From the NCBI RefSeq assembly GCF_949628215.1, contig NC_134277.1, forward strand, positions 55,872,918-55,936,917: a stretch of 64,000 nucleotides of DNA. Reading direction: 5' to 3'. Position numbers and translations under genes: made by a program. The notes under the pieces are model-generated. The model was not told where the DNA came from. It was given only the letters and a program-made list of their open reading frames with translations, and ran no database searches. Below are positions 1-12,500 of this stretch, piece after piece (position 1 is the first letter of the stretch; each line of letters starts with the position of its first letter). Source of the stretch: Phalacrocorax aristotelis (Eukaryota; Chordata; Aves; Suliformes; Phalacrocoracidae).

Positions 1-666
1 CACTATTGTGAATTTAGCATTTTTCATACCACTTGTAAACACTTAACAGCTTTTAATTTGCTCCCGCATTTTTGTATAGTTCTTTTTTTTGGTTTTGTTT
101 TTTTTGAACAGTTAAGCTTTACTGTGACAGATTACTTTCTTGCTTCTACATCATACAAGGACATTGAATTTGATCACAGGCCTCACGTAGTAAGTGCCTT
201 TCAGTTGTAGCGTTCAGGTTCTGTGCAGTTCCCAGGGTAAAAATCAAGGATGCTTCTCCTTTTGTGCTCTCTGATGAGGTGCTTCAAGGGGTAGTCATTT
301 GTAGTACTCAAAATGTAGTTTTCTCATGATGCCTCACCATGACTTACACAGGCATGGTTGAAGTCTGCCGCTGTTATTGCTCTTTCTGTCCTTGACTCCT
401 TGCATTCCATGCTACCATATTGGTCGGGTGGCTGACAATATATCCCTACTGTTATTCTGCTTTATACGCAGGCGTAATATTTCAGGTAATTTCTCATTCT
501 CTATTACCTGTTGATAGTATTAATTGATTTACCTCTTTTGATTCTAATTTTCCTAAATGTACAGTGCCTGCCTTTCACCCACAAGGTTTTCTCCGATACC
601 TCTACATAATTTGAATGTTGGTATCATGGCACCATAGTGATACCTTCTTCTCAGCAAAACCTGAAG

Positions 667-714
667 CCTGGACTAGACAACCTCCAGAGATCCCTTCCTA
701 CCAGCACTTCTATG
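667..714 (+). repeat. CR1 LINE 3' end remnant
   Basis: The stretch from ggactagacaacctccagag through to tctatga matches the conserved CR1 3' end (ggactagatgacctccagag, cccttccta, then tctatg tail) with scattered substitutions. Only the last ~50 bases are recognisable; the sequence upstream has no CR1 match that I can see. Confidence 0.5.
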
Positions 715-2397
715 ATAAACATTACATCTTGCTCTGAATTTTATGTTATCCAGTTACAGTTTTTAGGGTTTCTTTTTACAAGATTCTTTTTTTACTGTTC
801 CCTACCTGAAATATATTAAAATCTGTCTTTTTGCTTTACAGAGTTTTTGTAGTTTCACCCTTAGAGTCTTCTGGGTGAAGACTAAAAAATTCCTTGTTAG
901 TCTTTGGTTTAAAACATTTCTAACTTACTTCAGTGCCAGAAACTTAATTGCGTACCAGCTTAGGTGGAACCCACTTCCTTATAATCTTAAACCCCATTTC
1001 ACCACACTATTTTCTCGAGTATATTTTGGGACACTGCCTTTCTAGTTTTCATGTTTCAGCTACAGGGAATGTTTGAGAAGTGTTACCATAAGGATTTTAA
1101 TAGATTTAAGCGTTTTATATTCTGAACCCATTTTAGGTTATTTCTCGTACATGATCATGTGCTGGCCACAGCTACTATGAATACTCTTTGAGACAATAAA
1201 GCCACCATCACAATGGACAAAAAGGGAAGTAAGAAGGGCTTTTTCTTTGGTTGGTTGGCTTTCTTTTTCCCAAAAAGATAGACAGAAATTTGCAGTAGAC
1301 CAGAATCAAATGATAAGCATGACATGACACCAGAAATCAGTGACAGTTTTAGATGTCATTTGCTGGGATTAATTCCCAACAAAATATACAAAATCATCTC
1401 ATCACCTCCCACTGCATGAATTGTAAAATGGTAACTGAATGAATAGTAAATTAATTCAGTAACACAGCTTGATTCTATTCAGTGGCTGCAGTCACAAAAG
1501 AACAGGTTGGGGTGAGGAAGAAGAGGAGAGAGGAAGGATTTGATATCGAGAAAAATCTGTTTAAGAAAGCCTGATAATTTTATTTCTTTACCCAATCTCA
1601 TTGTGCAACAGAACTAGATTTTCATTCTTCAGATCCGACAGCATGAGCCTTTCCAGTATAACACTGCAATGCAGCGTATGGGAAGAAGCATTCAAAAACA
1701 ACTACAACTATCAACACACTCATATTTCACAGGAACACAGGAACAAGGTATTATCTCTTTAAATGACCTCATCATTTTGTTTTAATACAGTTTTGGAAGT
1801 ACACATTATTAATTAAAATGGTTTTCACTGCTTCCTAGAATGATAAATCAGAGCTATAAACCTCTCTGGTGGTGAATCCTATGGATGACCACCAAGCTCC
1901 ACTATTAAAATTATTTTGTACTACATGCATCTAGGCAGTTACAGACTATCGCAGCCAGCTCAAAAGGAAAAGTTCCTGACCTAATTGATTGAATAGTATT
2001 TACTCATCATGCAAACTACTATCTAAGGAGGGTCAGATGCTGTCCTCATTTAAGTTGAGGCAAATTTGTCATCAGTTTCAGCCGGAACAAAACCTGTCTC
2101 ATGTTTCCAAAGCTCCAACACATACTTCAGCAAAGGTCCTTCTCACATCAGTTTGCAGCCTTGGGGCCTGTGAATGCTGAGCTGCCTTGATCTATAGATG
2201 AAGTGAGGCTGTTGAGCATGGAAGAGATGCACATCCAGACTACTCACTTTTCAGACTGCTAAAGGTGAGTGATTCCTATCATGAAAAGTAAACCAGAGGG
2301 AACAGCAGTGAATACAATGCACCCTATGAAAGCAGAACTTCCATTAAGCTCTAAAATAGTTGCAGAGGATTTTTTATATGCTGATGCTTGGCTTGAG

Positions 2398-2735
2398 TCA
2401 CAGAATCACAGGTTGGAAGGGACCTCAGGGATCATCTAGTCCAACCTTTCTAGGAAGAGCAGAGTCTAAACAAGATGGCCCAGCCCCCTGTCCAGACGAC
2501 TCTTGAAGGTGTCCAACGTGGCCGAGTCAACCACTTCCCTGGGGAGATTATTCCAATGGTCGACTGTCCTCAGTGTGAAAAATTTCCCTCTCCTGTCCAA
2601 TTGGAATCTTCCCAAGAGCAACTTATATCCATTCCCCCTTGTCCTCTCCATGGGACTCCCTGTAAAAGAGTCCATCATCTCTGATCTCTGCCATCTAGCA
2701 GAGGCATTACAGCCTGCTTTACATATAGTTGACAA
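2398..2735 (-). repeat. CR1 LINE 3' fragment (ORF2 C-terminus and 3' UTR)
   Basis: On the minus strand this translates to a CR1 ORF2 C-terminal stretch (RRGKFFTLRTVDHWNNLPRE, then a DTFKSRLDR-type end) and then runs into the CR1 3' UTR (ggactagatgatccctgagg, cccttccaacc, tgattctgtgactc). The 5' part is truncated, the usual result of incomplete target-primed reverse transcription. It contains no intact enzyme domain. Confidence 0.9.
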
Positions 2736-3439
2736 AAAAATCTGGTTGTTTCAAAAAATAAAATCAGTACCTAATCCTCTATAGTGATTCTGCTTAAAAA
2801 AATTAAATTTATCTCACCCTTCCCCAAAAAAGGGCCTGCCATTTTTTCCTCTTCCTACCACCGGCAATGTATTTTCATTCATTCCTCCTTGGTACTTAGA
2901 GACAAGTAAGTGTCCAGCTTCATCCTTCATTCATCAGTAACGACAAGGTGTTACATCTGCTTGTTGAGCTGATGTAAGATTAACAGCTTCAAAGTGGCCT
3001 GCCATGGCTCTTGGTGCAGTTGTTGGTTATGCAAGTGAGCAAGACAAGCAGCAGTTACCTGTGACAGAAAGAGGCAGCAAAGGAAAATTTGCATGCCAGA
3101 AACGTGCTTAAACGCAACTGCATTTTTACCACTGCTAAGGAAATCTGTGTTGTTTCTGTGAATGACGACTGTAAATACTGAATAAGGCTTCTGCCAAGCC
3201 AGGTCCTTAAGAACATCTGCCCTTTTGTTGGGGACCATGATCTAACCCTATTGTAATCTATATTAGCTTCATCTCTGGACTAAGCTGCAGCATTATAAAA
3301 TACCCATGCACAAAGCCTTCAGCATGACAAAAAATTTCTGGATTATCTTTGAAAGGCCATGTCAACCAGAAGAGCTTCCTGAAGACCAGAAGAAAGCAAG
3401 TGTCACTCCTCATGGCTATAGTCCTTGTTTTAACTGATC

Positions 3440-3608
3440 CTCTGGGATATCATCATCTTTAAGAAGGGCAAGAAGTAGGATCTGGGGAACCACAGGCTCA
3501 TCAGCCTCATCTCAGTCCCTGGGAAGGTGACAGAGCAACCAGTGCTGGAGCAGGGGGACTCGACTAGATGATCTTGAGAGGTTTCTTCCTACCTCAATGA
3601 TTCTTTTG
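3440..3608 (+). repeat. Internally deleted CR1 LINE fragment
   Basis: The first half (about 3449-3535) matches the CR1 reverse-transcriptase segment reading like FKKGKK then GNHRLISLISVPGKV. It jumps directly to the CR1 3' end (gactagatgatcttgagagg, cctacctcaatgattct) by about 3555. Over a kilobase of the intervening element is missing, and a stop interrupts the coding part. Confidence 0.75.
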
Positions 3609-6600
3609 GCACCACTGAAAATTACTGTTATTCTGGAAAGTTTACCACTGAAGGAAAATGTTTTCCTTGACTTGACACTAGGGAATTAATTCCCCCAGGA
3701 ACTAAGGATGAGAAAAAATCTGGCTACCTTCCACATGACATACAAAGCATACACTTTTGATCTTGGCTGCTTTAACACATACACAGCACCGTGTCTGTGT
3801 TTGCAGATACTGATGGAAAATCACCACTCAATTCAAAACAAGGCACTCACTCCAATGCATGTACTTTGGCGGGGCTGGAGGGAAGAGGGGAGAAGGAGAA
3901 AGAGAGAATGAAGATGGGATAATGTAAACAGAACATAGTCCCCTTAGAGCATCACAAGAAAGTTTTCAGATACTGCAGAGAGAAAGAAAGTCTGCACAGC
4001 ATACAACTGAGTTATGCCAGAAATACATTCTTGGCTCAGCTTTACATATTGCACAGAGAAAATGCTTCCCAAATTTGGTTTTGTTTAACTAAAGATCTCC
4101 ACTACTTTGCAGAAATTCCAGATGAAGACTCTTAATAGCTGGCATTGGGCACACTAAAAAGTGCTTCAGTGACTCTTGTGCCAGCATGTGCAAAAACAGC
4201 TGCTACTGAATGGGTCCTACAGAGTAAAAACACTATTGCCACCTGCGCCTTCCATGGCAAGACATGGTAATATGTGAGACAGTTGCTCATTTTAAAAAGT
4301 ATTTTGCTTAATCTGATTTAAAAAAAAAAATCCACAACTATTTATTGTGGCTCTTGTCCCTCACTGCTACCAGAGACAGACAAACCGGCATCCTATGTGA
4401 ACACTATTTGGAACACATCATCCAGCTGACATCTTGCTAAATGCTATTTTACAGCCATCAGCCACCAAGATACCATTACCTTGTCAATGTAATTGGACTT
4501 AAATCCCACTGGGATCAGACTAAAAGTAAGGGGAAAAAAAACCCAACCAACAATTCCACTGCCCTCTGCAGCTCCTGCCACTTTCTAGCCCTTAATTACT
4601 CTATGACACCTCCAACTCCGGCAGTTCCTCCAGGCTGGAGGGGTACAAACCTCCACTCAGCAGATTTCTGACTCCTGCTGCTGCAGCACCACAACTGGTC
4701 AGAAGCTCAGCCCAGCAGCAGTCGTCACTGGCAGCCTTATCCATTCAGATTGCAGACTCCTGGGGGAATGTCATAGCCTAAACACATCAGAGCATCTAAG
4801 ACCCGCTCTATTGCAAAAGCTTATTATGATTGCCATTTACTGAAGTCTTTTAAGACTAAATTTAGGTCATTCCCACTATGACTCATTGACTTCTCTTAGA
4901 ACTTCTCACACATGCTATTCTCTTGTGCGTTTGATGCCTCAGACACTTCTTCAGATGTCCTGTTTTCTGCATAATTTAATATTTGATTCTGGTAAAAGAA
5001 AGCACACATTGTCTTGAAAAACAGAAAAAGCATAACCTAGGGATTTCTCTAATGCCAAGAGAAAATTAATCTTTCATGGCACAGTGGAATAAGAAGAGAG
5101 TCCCAAAAGTACAGAATTAAAGAGTCATTGTCTAAATGTGGTACTCTGTTTCTTACAAGTCTTGTTTGAATTGTTTTGAGAGTACAGAATTGATTTAGAG
5201 CTAGTATTTGGCAAAGATCTGCTCGAGGGGGAAGCTCTTCTAAAGAGGAAGGCACCCTGATGCTGTGTCTAGCATTTGTAAACACAGGTGAAAGTTATGC
5301 TGCATAGATATGAAGTCAGAAGTGTACAACAGAACAGGAGAGAGGGAAAACAGGCTTCTCAGAGAGATTTTCTCATTCAGGTAATGGTCCTTGTTCAGCA
5401 ACAGGTAAGAATTTTCCTGCAAGTATTTTTTTCAAACTGCTATCAAATGACACAGGGAGGGACCAGGCCAACCAACTTGCAGAGATGACACTGTATTTTC
5501 CAAGGTGACTCAAACATACCACACTTGAATGTTAAATCACAACCTTTCAGAAACAGGAAATCTAACATGCGCTTTTCATTTAAGAGGTTATTTTCAATTC
5601 CAGTTCCCTCAAATTGCAGTCAGGAGCTCTACTCACCAAGCAGAAAACCACTGTGATAGTGTACACAACAGCAAAGAGTAAAACAGTGCCTGCTTAAAAG
5701 ACTCTAGCTGAATAACCATCAACTCTAAGGTAGAAATTGATTAAATTTCTTAAGATGAAAACTTGATAAGCCAACCTGCTGTCTATACAGAATATTGACA
5801 GCCTCTATCCAGTTGTCAGCCAAAATTTAGAAAAAGATGTTGCAGCAGTCTCCTATTAAAAATACATTACAAAACATAGCAGACAACTGGATATTTCTTG
5901 TTCTTTGCCTTACAGTAGTCCTTGACAAATCTGCAGTCAAGTCCCTGGCAGCAACTGTCCATGAAAGCACTTATTTCAAATAGGAATATGATGTGGATCT
6001 AAAAATGAGCAAACAACTCATTTTGTCTTTGCTCTGGCTCTGTAACACAAGAACAGTCTCAGACACTGAACAACTTACTCCTGTTCCAATACACAAAACC
6101 CCCTATGTTCAAGGTTTCTCACAGGTGAGCAGCTGTCAGATGCAGCTACAGCTAGAGGACATACCTTATATATAGAATGACTCCTTGAAGTATTAACTGA
6201 CCCACTGACTCATGTAATGCTGGGCATTTGCGACCACCAAACTTGCCCAAGCACCAAACACAGCTGATTCAATACATCACTGATCTGACAGAGGAGCTCC
6301 CTCAAGCCCACCGAGACACAGCTGCTAGCCAGTGAACACATGAGATTCAGCTGTAGCAGGAGATGGCAAAAGCCAGCCATGCACCTCTCAACTTTCATGA
6401 GACCCAAAAGATCTGCAGAGCCTGTCCAAGTCCCTTTCAGACACTGGCTATCATCCATAAAAAGATCACCCAATAAATTATTAATTTATTACATGAGAAA
6501 CAGGCACCTCTTACTAATCCCACAAATTGCTCGCTAAAGCTTTACTCCTGGCAGGTCTCTCCCAGTCCTCACAAGTCTGGTAGGAACAGATTAACTCCTC

Positions 6601-9219
6601 CTTTTGTAGAAGTCAACCTCTATCCTGATGTGTCACTTTTAAGTGAGCTCTCAGCAGGACTAGCCAGCCTCATGCTCACCAAGCACTAGCTTCTCGCTCT
6701 GCGGGGCCCACCAAAACCTTCAGTGTAGCCCAATATTGCCACCAAGCCTCTCACACAGCATTGGGGGTCTCAAAATCATAAAACAAAGACAGATGAGAAA
6801 AATGATCCAAAGACTCATAGACTCAGACAAAATACTTTTGTCTCTTTGATATGGCAGACCAATACATTCTTCCTTGATCCATCACATACCCTTTCAGTTA
6901 GCTTTATTGGTCCCTATTGAAGAAATAACACAGAACTGGATGTGTCAGTGGAAAAACTAATATTTCCCTTGTTAAATTTACCTTAAATTTGCCTTAGTTA
7001 GAAGCAGAAGCACTTTGACAAATGGACTGACATCTGAAGTAAGCTCTGGTGAAACTGGGTAAGTGCTATTCTGTACTTCTCTGAAGGGTTATGTAACTTT
7101 AAGGCTACTTCTCAGGCAGAACTTTCTCCAGAAGAAAAGCTCTTGGATAGCTGAATATTTTAGACTCTAAACTCAGACATCTTCTATGATGTGAAGGTTT
7201 CTTAGGAAGAAAAGTGAATCAGTCAGGACTTTGTACATTTCTTGCTGAATATTAATGACCAAATTTGGAATGCAGGAACATGAAAAGGGTAGTCCCTGAA
7301 GCCAAAATGAAAGAAGCTTTGGATTTAGAGATTTTGATTAGATCTACATACAGCGATTTTAAATTACTCGCATAATGCAAAGAATATGCCATAACGCAAT
7401 ATGATTGCCGGCGATGGCAGGCTAGCAAACTGAGTCACTGAACACTCAAATGCTTTAGAGACTTTAAGGCCAAGCTGGAATAAATAATATACCTGCTTTA
7501 AATTATCATATAACTCTGAGCTACAGAACACTTTGTGGAATAACTGTATAGGAGTAATTTGACTTTTTCCTCCTGCAAGCTGACAGTTTATGGCATTGCA
7601 TAGTTCATTCTTAGGGTATAATACAGAAAAGCTGCTTAATGCTACTGAGAAAGAGGATCTTTTAAAAGTTTCTCAACTTACCTACAGGCCTGCAATAGCT
7701 CAAGTATCATGGTGAAACAGCCCCTGCCTGAGCTCACTGGAGCACTTCGTTTACTAGGAATCAAAGCAGCTTTCCTGATCAGTGTAGTAAAGAATGGATA
7801 AATGAACAATATACCTGAGAATATGTACTAGCCACTGAAAATTAACTGCTACAGAGCCAGACAGTAACTCTTATGGGTGAAGCCTGACACGTACAGACTA
7901 TGCTCTGCACTACAAAGCTCCTATCCTTCTGTTTTTTCATCTACTGCATGTCCATAAATAATCTGCACCTTCTTTTATTTTTTCCTCAGCTGTCTGTATT
8001 ATCACAATAGAATATGATTGCTATGTTTTTGAGAGGTCTATCCCTTTAATGATAATTTTGTCTCTGTAACCATGCAGAGTAAATCCTAGCATTTCTAATA
8101 CACTTAAAATTTTATTCCAGTATTATACAGATCTACACAGTGGACAACAAAAATCACTCTTCAGACTGCTAGACCAGCTGAGCCTGGAGGATATCAAAGA
8201 GTATATTGGATATACATAAACTAGAAATCCAGGTTTCTACAATATAAGTCATTTTGCAGTGTACCTACATGGGAGTAAGGCACAGAAGAACTTAAAGGTG
8301 TTACATTTTCCCGTTGTACAGACACACTGCAGTATCACTATACCGTCGTTTCAGAACTTAGGACGTTAACTGCTTGTTTAAACCTCACAATTTGATGGTA
8401 AAACAATGTATTTTTACTTTCAAACTCCAGTTATTAAAAAGAAGAAAAATATCTTGGGAGTCCTGAAAAATTACTTTTCTTAGGGAAAAGATGCTTACAT
8501 TTAATCAGATAACACTATAAAGAGATTACATTACTGTGAAGACATTCTGAAAGCTCACGTCCTTTGGATCAACAAAACAAAACTGTTGAAATTAAAAATA
8601 AATATTTTTTTTTAACATTCAAATATATTTATTTAACTTAGCTATTAAGTTGCTAAGGCCAAAAGAAACTCCTAGGGATCTTATATTTGAAAGGTCAGAT
8701 GTTTTGGGGTTTTTTTTCTCCCTGTACTTAAATGAAATCATACACTACAACCATACTTATAAAATAAGTGTAAAGACCTACTGCTCACATTTTAAAAAAA
8801 GTTTCTGGATGCGTTTAACATGAGAAAATCACACCTTAAACTACTGCAGTGTGAAGATCAATTGAGAAAATAACCAGTTTATAACAAAGTATGAATGTGT
8901 AACCATACAACCAAGGTAAATTGCCAATGTGTGGAATTAACAGTTAACGAGTTTGTTAATTTAATGTATGAGTCAGCACACAGCCAGCTTCAAGTCCTGA
9001 AGCAGTTCCACTGAAAGCAGTCGGACTCCTATGGGTCTCAAGCTAAACAGTTCACTAATAGACTAAATCAGGACTGAAGCAGTTTGGTGAGCTGAATTCA
9101 CAGCAATTCATCTTTCTTTGCAACATCTAACCATGAGCCTGATATGGCTCCAAACTGTAAAGCACACTGACCGATAGCAAGCACAGATCTTCAAACCGTT
9201 TTTTTTTTTTCCTTTCCGT

Positions 9220-9225
9220 TTTATT
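9220..9225 (-). terminator. Candidate VPS41 poly(A) signal AATAAA
   Basis: Canonical hexamer about 260 nt after the stop codon, followed by an A-run and then a moderately GT-rich stretch. It is the first AATAAA downstream of the stop. The choice is by proximity only; no transcript evidence is available. Confidence 0.35.
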
Positions 9226-9486
9226 TCTCTTTTCAGTTCCAGAGTTAAGTAACAAGCTGAGCAAAGGAACAGTGACATATGGATTGCATAACAAAGACTT
9301 ACTAGGGAAAGATTTTCATATTTTCTCTTTCCCAAAACTGTTCAATAAGCTGGATAACTTACAGGAAACAGTTTTAAATCACTATCAGAATTATATACAG
9401 AAACAAAGACTAACAGAAACTGCAGTGGCTCTGCATGGTCCTAACAGAGCTGGTGTCACAGACTGGCATGGTAAACTAGGAGACTG
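9220..9486 (-). other. VPS41: VPS41 putative 3' UTR (minimal)
   Basis: Sequence directly downstream of the TAG, up to the first AATAAA on the minus strand. No splice acceptor or further reading frame is needed here. The true end could lie further down, since other AATAAA copies occur (for example at 8628-8633). Confidence 0.35.
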
Positions 9487-9567
9487 CTATTTCTTCATCT
9501 CCAGGATTGTGCTTCCCGGCCCTCGGTGTTTGGCACTGCATATGTTGCAGAACTGGACAGGAGATAC
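9487..9567 (-). CDS. VPS41: VPS41 terminal coding exon, residues 829-854 and stop
   Basis: 81 nt, 26 codons plus TAG. It reads VSPVQFCNICSAKHRGPGST then ILEMKK. C835-X2-C838 are the last two RING ligands. I chose the acceptor at 9568-9570 (tttctag after a long pyrimidine tract) because it keeps nine residues between LP and FC, as in human, and gives total length 854. A second AG 15 nt downstream would start the exon at 9552 and drop VSPVQ. KKMHR-type context and the ILEMKK end match human. Confidence 0.95.
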   Translation of the reverse strand, partial: VSPVQFCNICSAKHRGPGSTILEMKK

Positions 9568-12500
9568 CTAGAAATCAAAAAGAAAACAAGAATCTCTTAG
9601 AGAGATGCAGCCACATTAGAATGGGGCAAGATGAATGAAAAATGCCTTTCTCAATGTTACGATTCACAGTCAGGCTGCTCCTTATAGACACTCTCGTGGT
9701 TTAACCTGGCAGGCAGCTAAATACCACCCAGCCGTCCGCTCACTCCCCTGCACCCAGTGGGATGGGAGAGGAAATTGGAAGAAAGGTAAAACTTGTGGGT
9801 TGAGATAAAGACAATTTAATAGGACAGAAAAGGAAGTGAAAATAGTAATAACGGTAAAAGAATACACAAAACAAGTGATGCACAGTGCAATTGCTCACCA
9901 CCCACTGACTGATGCCCAGCCAGCTCCTAAGCAGGGATGCACCCCGCTGGCCAACTCCCCCCAGTTTTTTGGTCAGCATGACATCATATGGTATGGAATA
10001 TCCCTTTGGCCAATTTGGGTCAGCTGCCACAGCTGTGCCCCCTCCCAGCTTCTTGTGCGCCTCCAGTCTCCTTGCTGGCAGGGCAGTATGAGAAGCTGTT
10101 AAGTCCTTGTAATCACTTCTCAGCAACAACTAAAACATCAGTGTATCAACTGTATTCTGATCCTAGATCCAAAACACCGCACTACAGCAGCTACTAGGAT
10201 GAAAACTAACTCTATCACAGCCAAAACCAGGACAGACACATTCATGGCTAGGTGCGGGAAGGTGATATAGTAGAACACAATAAAACAGGCTATTCTGGAG
10301 TCAGAGCGCAATACACCTCACCACTCACTCCAAGTGTATTACCACCACCCTCCAGGACAGTAAGGCCAAATTTCCTCCAAACAAAAATGAAAATCAGAGA
10401 GTAAAAAATGTCACTGATTATCTTCATAGATAAAAAAGACAGTAAGTCACTTGGTCAGCTCTACTGACCACTGGATGTCTTTCTTACAGTTCTGTCTTTG
10501 GATATTGTTCTACAGATTTCCAACAGCTGAGAATACGTCCTGAATTCTGTCCATCTGATATCAAATATGTGTTTATTGTTTCTCCTGTGTTTAGTTCTGT
10601 GTGACACTTTATGCATGCACTGCTTTCCTTTCAGTATGTCACCAGTAACACAACTGATTACCTAAGGCCAAGAAGTACTATAGCAGTGAAGAATCTGGCT
10701 CAGAAATATGCAGATACCTGTGTATTCATACATGCTATAGGACATATGTGACGTAATATCCATGCCACGTATAAAAATCCCATCTGACACGTTACCCTGT
10801 CCTGCCACTTTACTAGTTGTTGGGCTTTCTTTTGCAAATGATCTAATTCATTAAGATTTTCATTATGTTATGAAAATTATAAGTATACATAAGTATACAT
10901 GCTGTACCATATGGCTATGAGCACTTTGCTTGGTTACTTGCTGATCAAGTGATTCACTAAAGTTATTTTTTCACTAGATGTGCATTTTCAGAGACAGATA
11001 CAATTTTGCAATTTTGTTACCATTCTGATGCTTTCATTCCCAAATTCAAAACTGATTATATCCAGAAGTTACTTTTCTAGTTTGTTTTCATTGGAGGGGA
11101 ATAAAAAGTTTCCCTGATGAAGAAAAACATATTCTGAGCATAAAGATGATTACAAAGATATTTAAATATTCACTCTGAAATGAGTGAGATTTTTTTCTTC
11201 CAGGTGAGAATCATTTAATATGGTTCACTTGAGAAAATATCTTTATTCTTGTCTTTAATTAAACTTACTTAAAGTGAGAGCTGCAACAGGGAAGAATTTA
11301 AAAAAAATCAAACAGGTCGTATTCTCTGTATGTCTCAAAGCTGCATTGCACATTCAGACTGCAGGAAGAGATAAAATACTTCTCAAACAGCAGCAATTTC
11401 TTTCTAAATTGGATATACTTTAGTTGCGATTGCCCTAAAAACCCTTTCCCTAGTCACATATTGCTATGGGGTATCATCACAAATAATTACCGTAATCGTA
11501 TTATAATTCCTGATAGACCCATGCCCTTCTCCACAGTTAACAAAAGGAAATAATTTGTGCTTTCATCTTTGGCAAAGGTGTCAGAGAGATTAAGCTAGTT
11601 CTTACTGTGTTGGACACCGGGAGGCACTCTTTGTGAAACATATGCCTGCAGTGGAACACTACCACATTGAAGGACTTGGATGCATCTGGGAAAGAGAGAA
11701 GTAAATTCATTACAACAGGGCAACGAAACAAATGATTCAGTGGTTACAGCAGTATATGCCTGCGTTCTATTATACACACAGAAATATCAAGTAACATCTA
11801 TCAAATTAATTTCGAAATTATTCTGCCTCATTTATAGATATCATGCAGAGTGATGGTTTCAGGTAATGTGTCCCAGTGATGGAATTACAAGACAATTTTA
11901 TTCTGTGGCTTAAATGCTGTATACTTTTTCACCAGAAATTTTTCATGTCCAACATGTGCTACATGCTAAATTTGGGGGAAGAGAAGAGTAAACTACCCTC
12001 AAATAATTCAGCCATTTTGAAGAAAAGTTAGCAAAAAAATCCTTGTGCTAGTGCAGGGAGAACCAGAACATTAAGCAGCTCTAGCACCTACACTGCCCGC
12101 CACAATCCTGAGATTTGGCAAGAAGCTGACTAAGTGCACGATGTGCCTTTTGATTCCCACACGAATATTTTGCCCAATTAGAAGCCTACATACAACATCC
12201 ACATATTCAAAGAATTACCACCTCACTCATCAGCATCATCCACATTCGATTCCTTGGCTCCCATTCCCTCTACACATGTACTTCAAGGCACTAGCACATT
12301 CAGCTCTGCCAGGTTTTCTATCACCATGTGACTGCTCTGGTCTGTACACTGGTGCATGTGATCATAGTATAGTTGTTTGCATTTATCTACTTATTTAAGT
12401 GAAAAATGGTAGAAACCAGATTAAAAAACTGTAAGTTATTCTACTGGGCTATGCACATTCAGTAAACAAAAAAAAAAAAGGACCATTAATATACTTTGTA

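Larger units (their letters stand above)
1..9219. other. Downstream flank of VPS41, no gene recognised
   Basis: About 9 kb past the gene. It contains three CR1 fragments (listed separately) and otherwise unique AT-rich sequence. I saw no exon-like block with splice sites and a recognisable protein, and no RNA gene. Part of it may be extended 3' UTR. In mammals the next gene in this direction is AMPH, but nothing here resembles it. Confidence 0.6.
9568..11605 (-). other. VPS41 last intron
   Basis: Intron between the two final exons, about 2 kb. It holds the solo LTR at 9692-10234. The remainder (10240-11605) is AT-rich with a small duplication of aagtatacat near 10880 and nothing else recognised. 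Confidence 0.9.

Noticed and set aside
9272..9571. 99-codon plus-strand frame over the terminal VPS41 exon
   Set aside because: It is the antisense shadow of the coding exon; the minus strand carries the RING end and stop.
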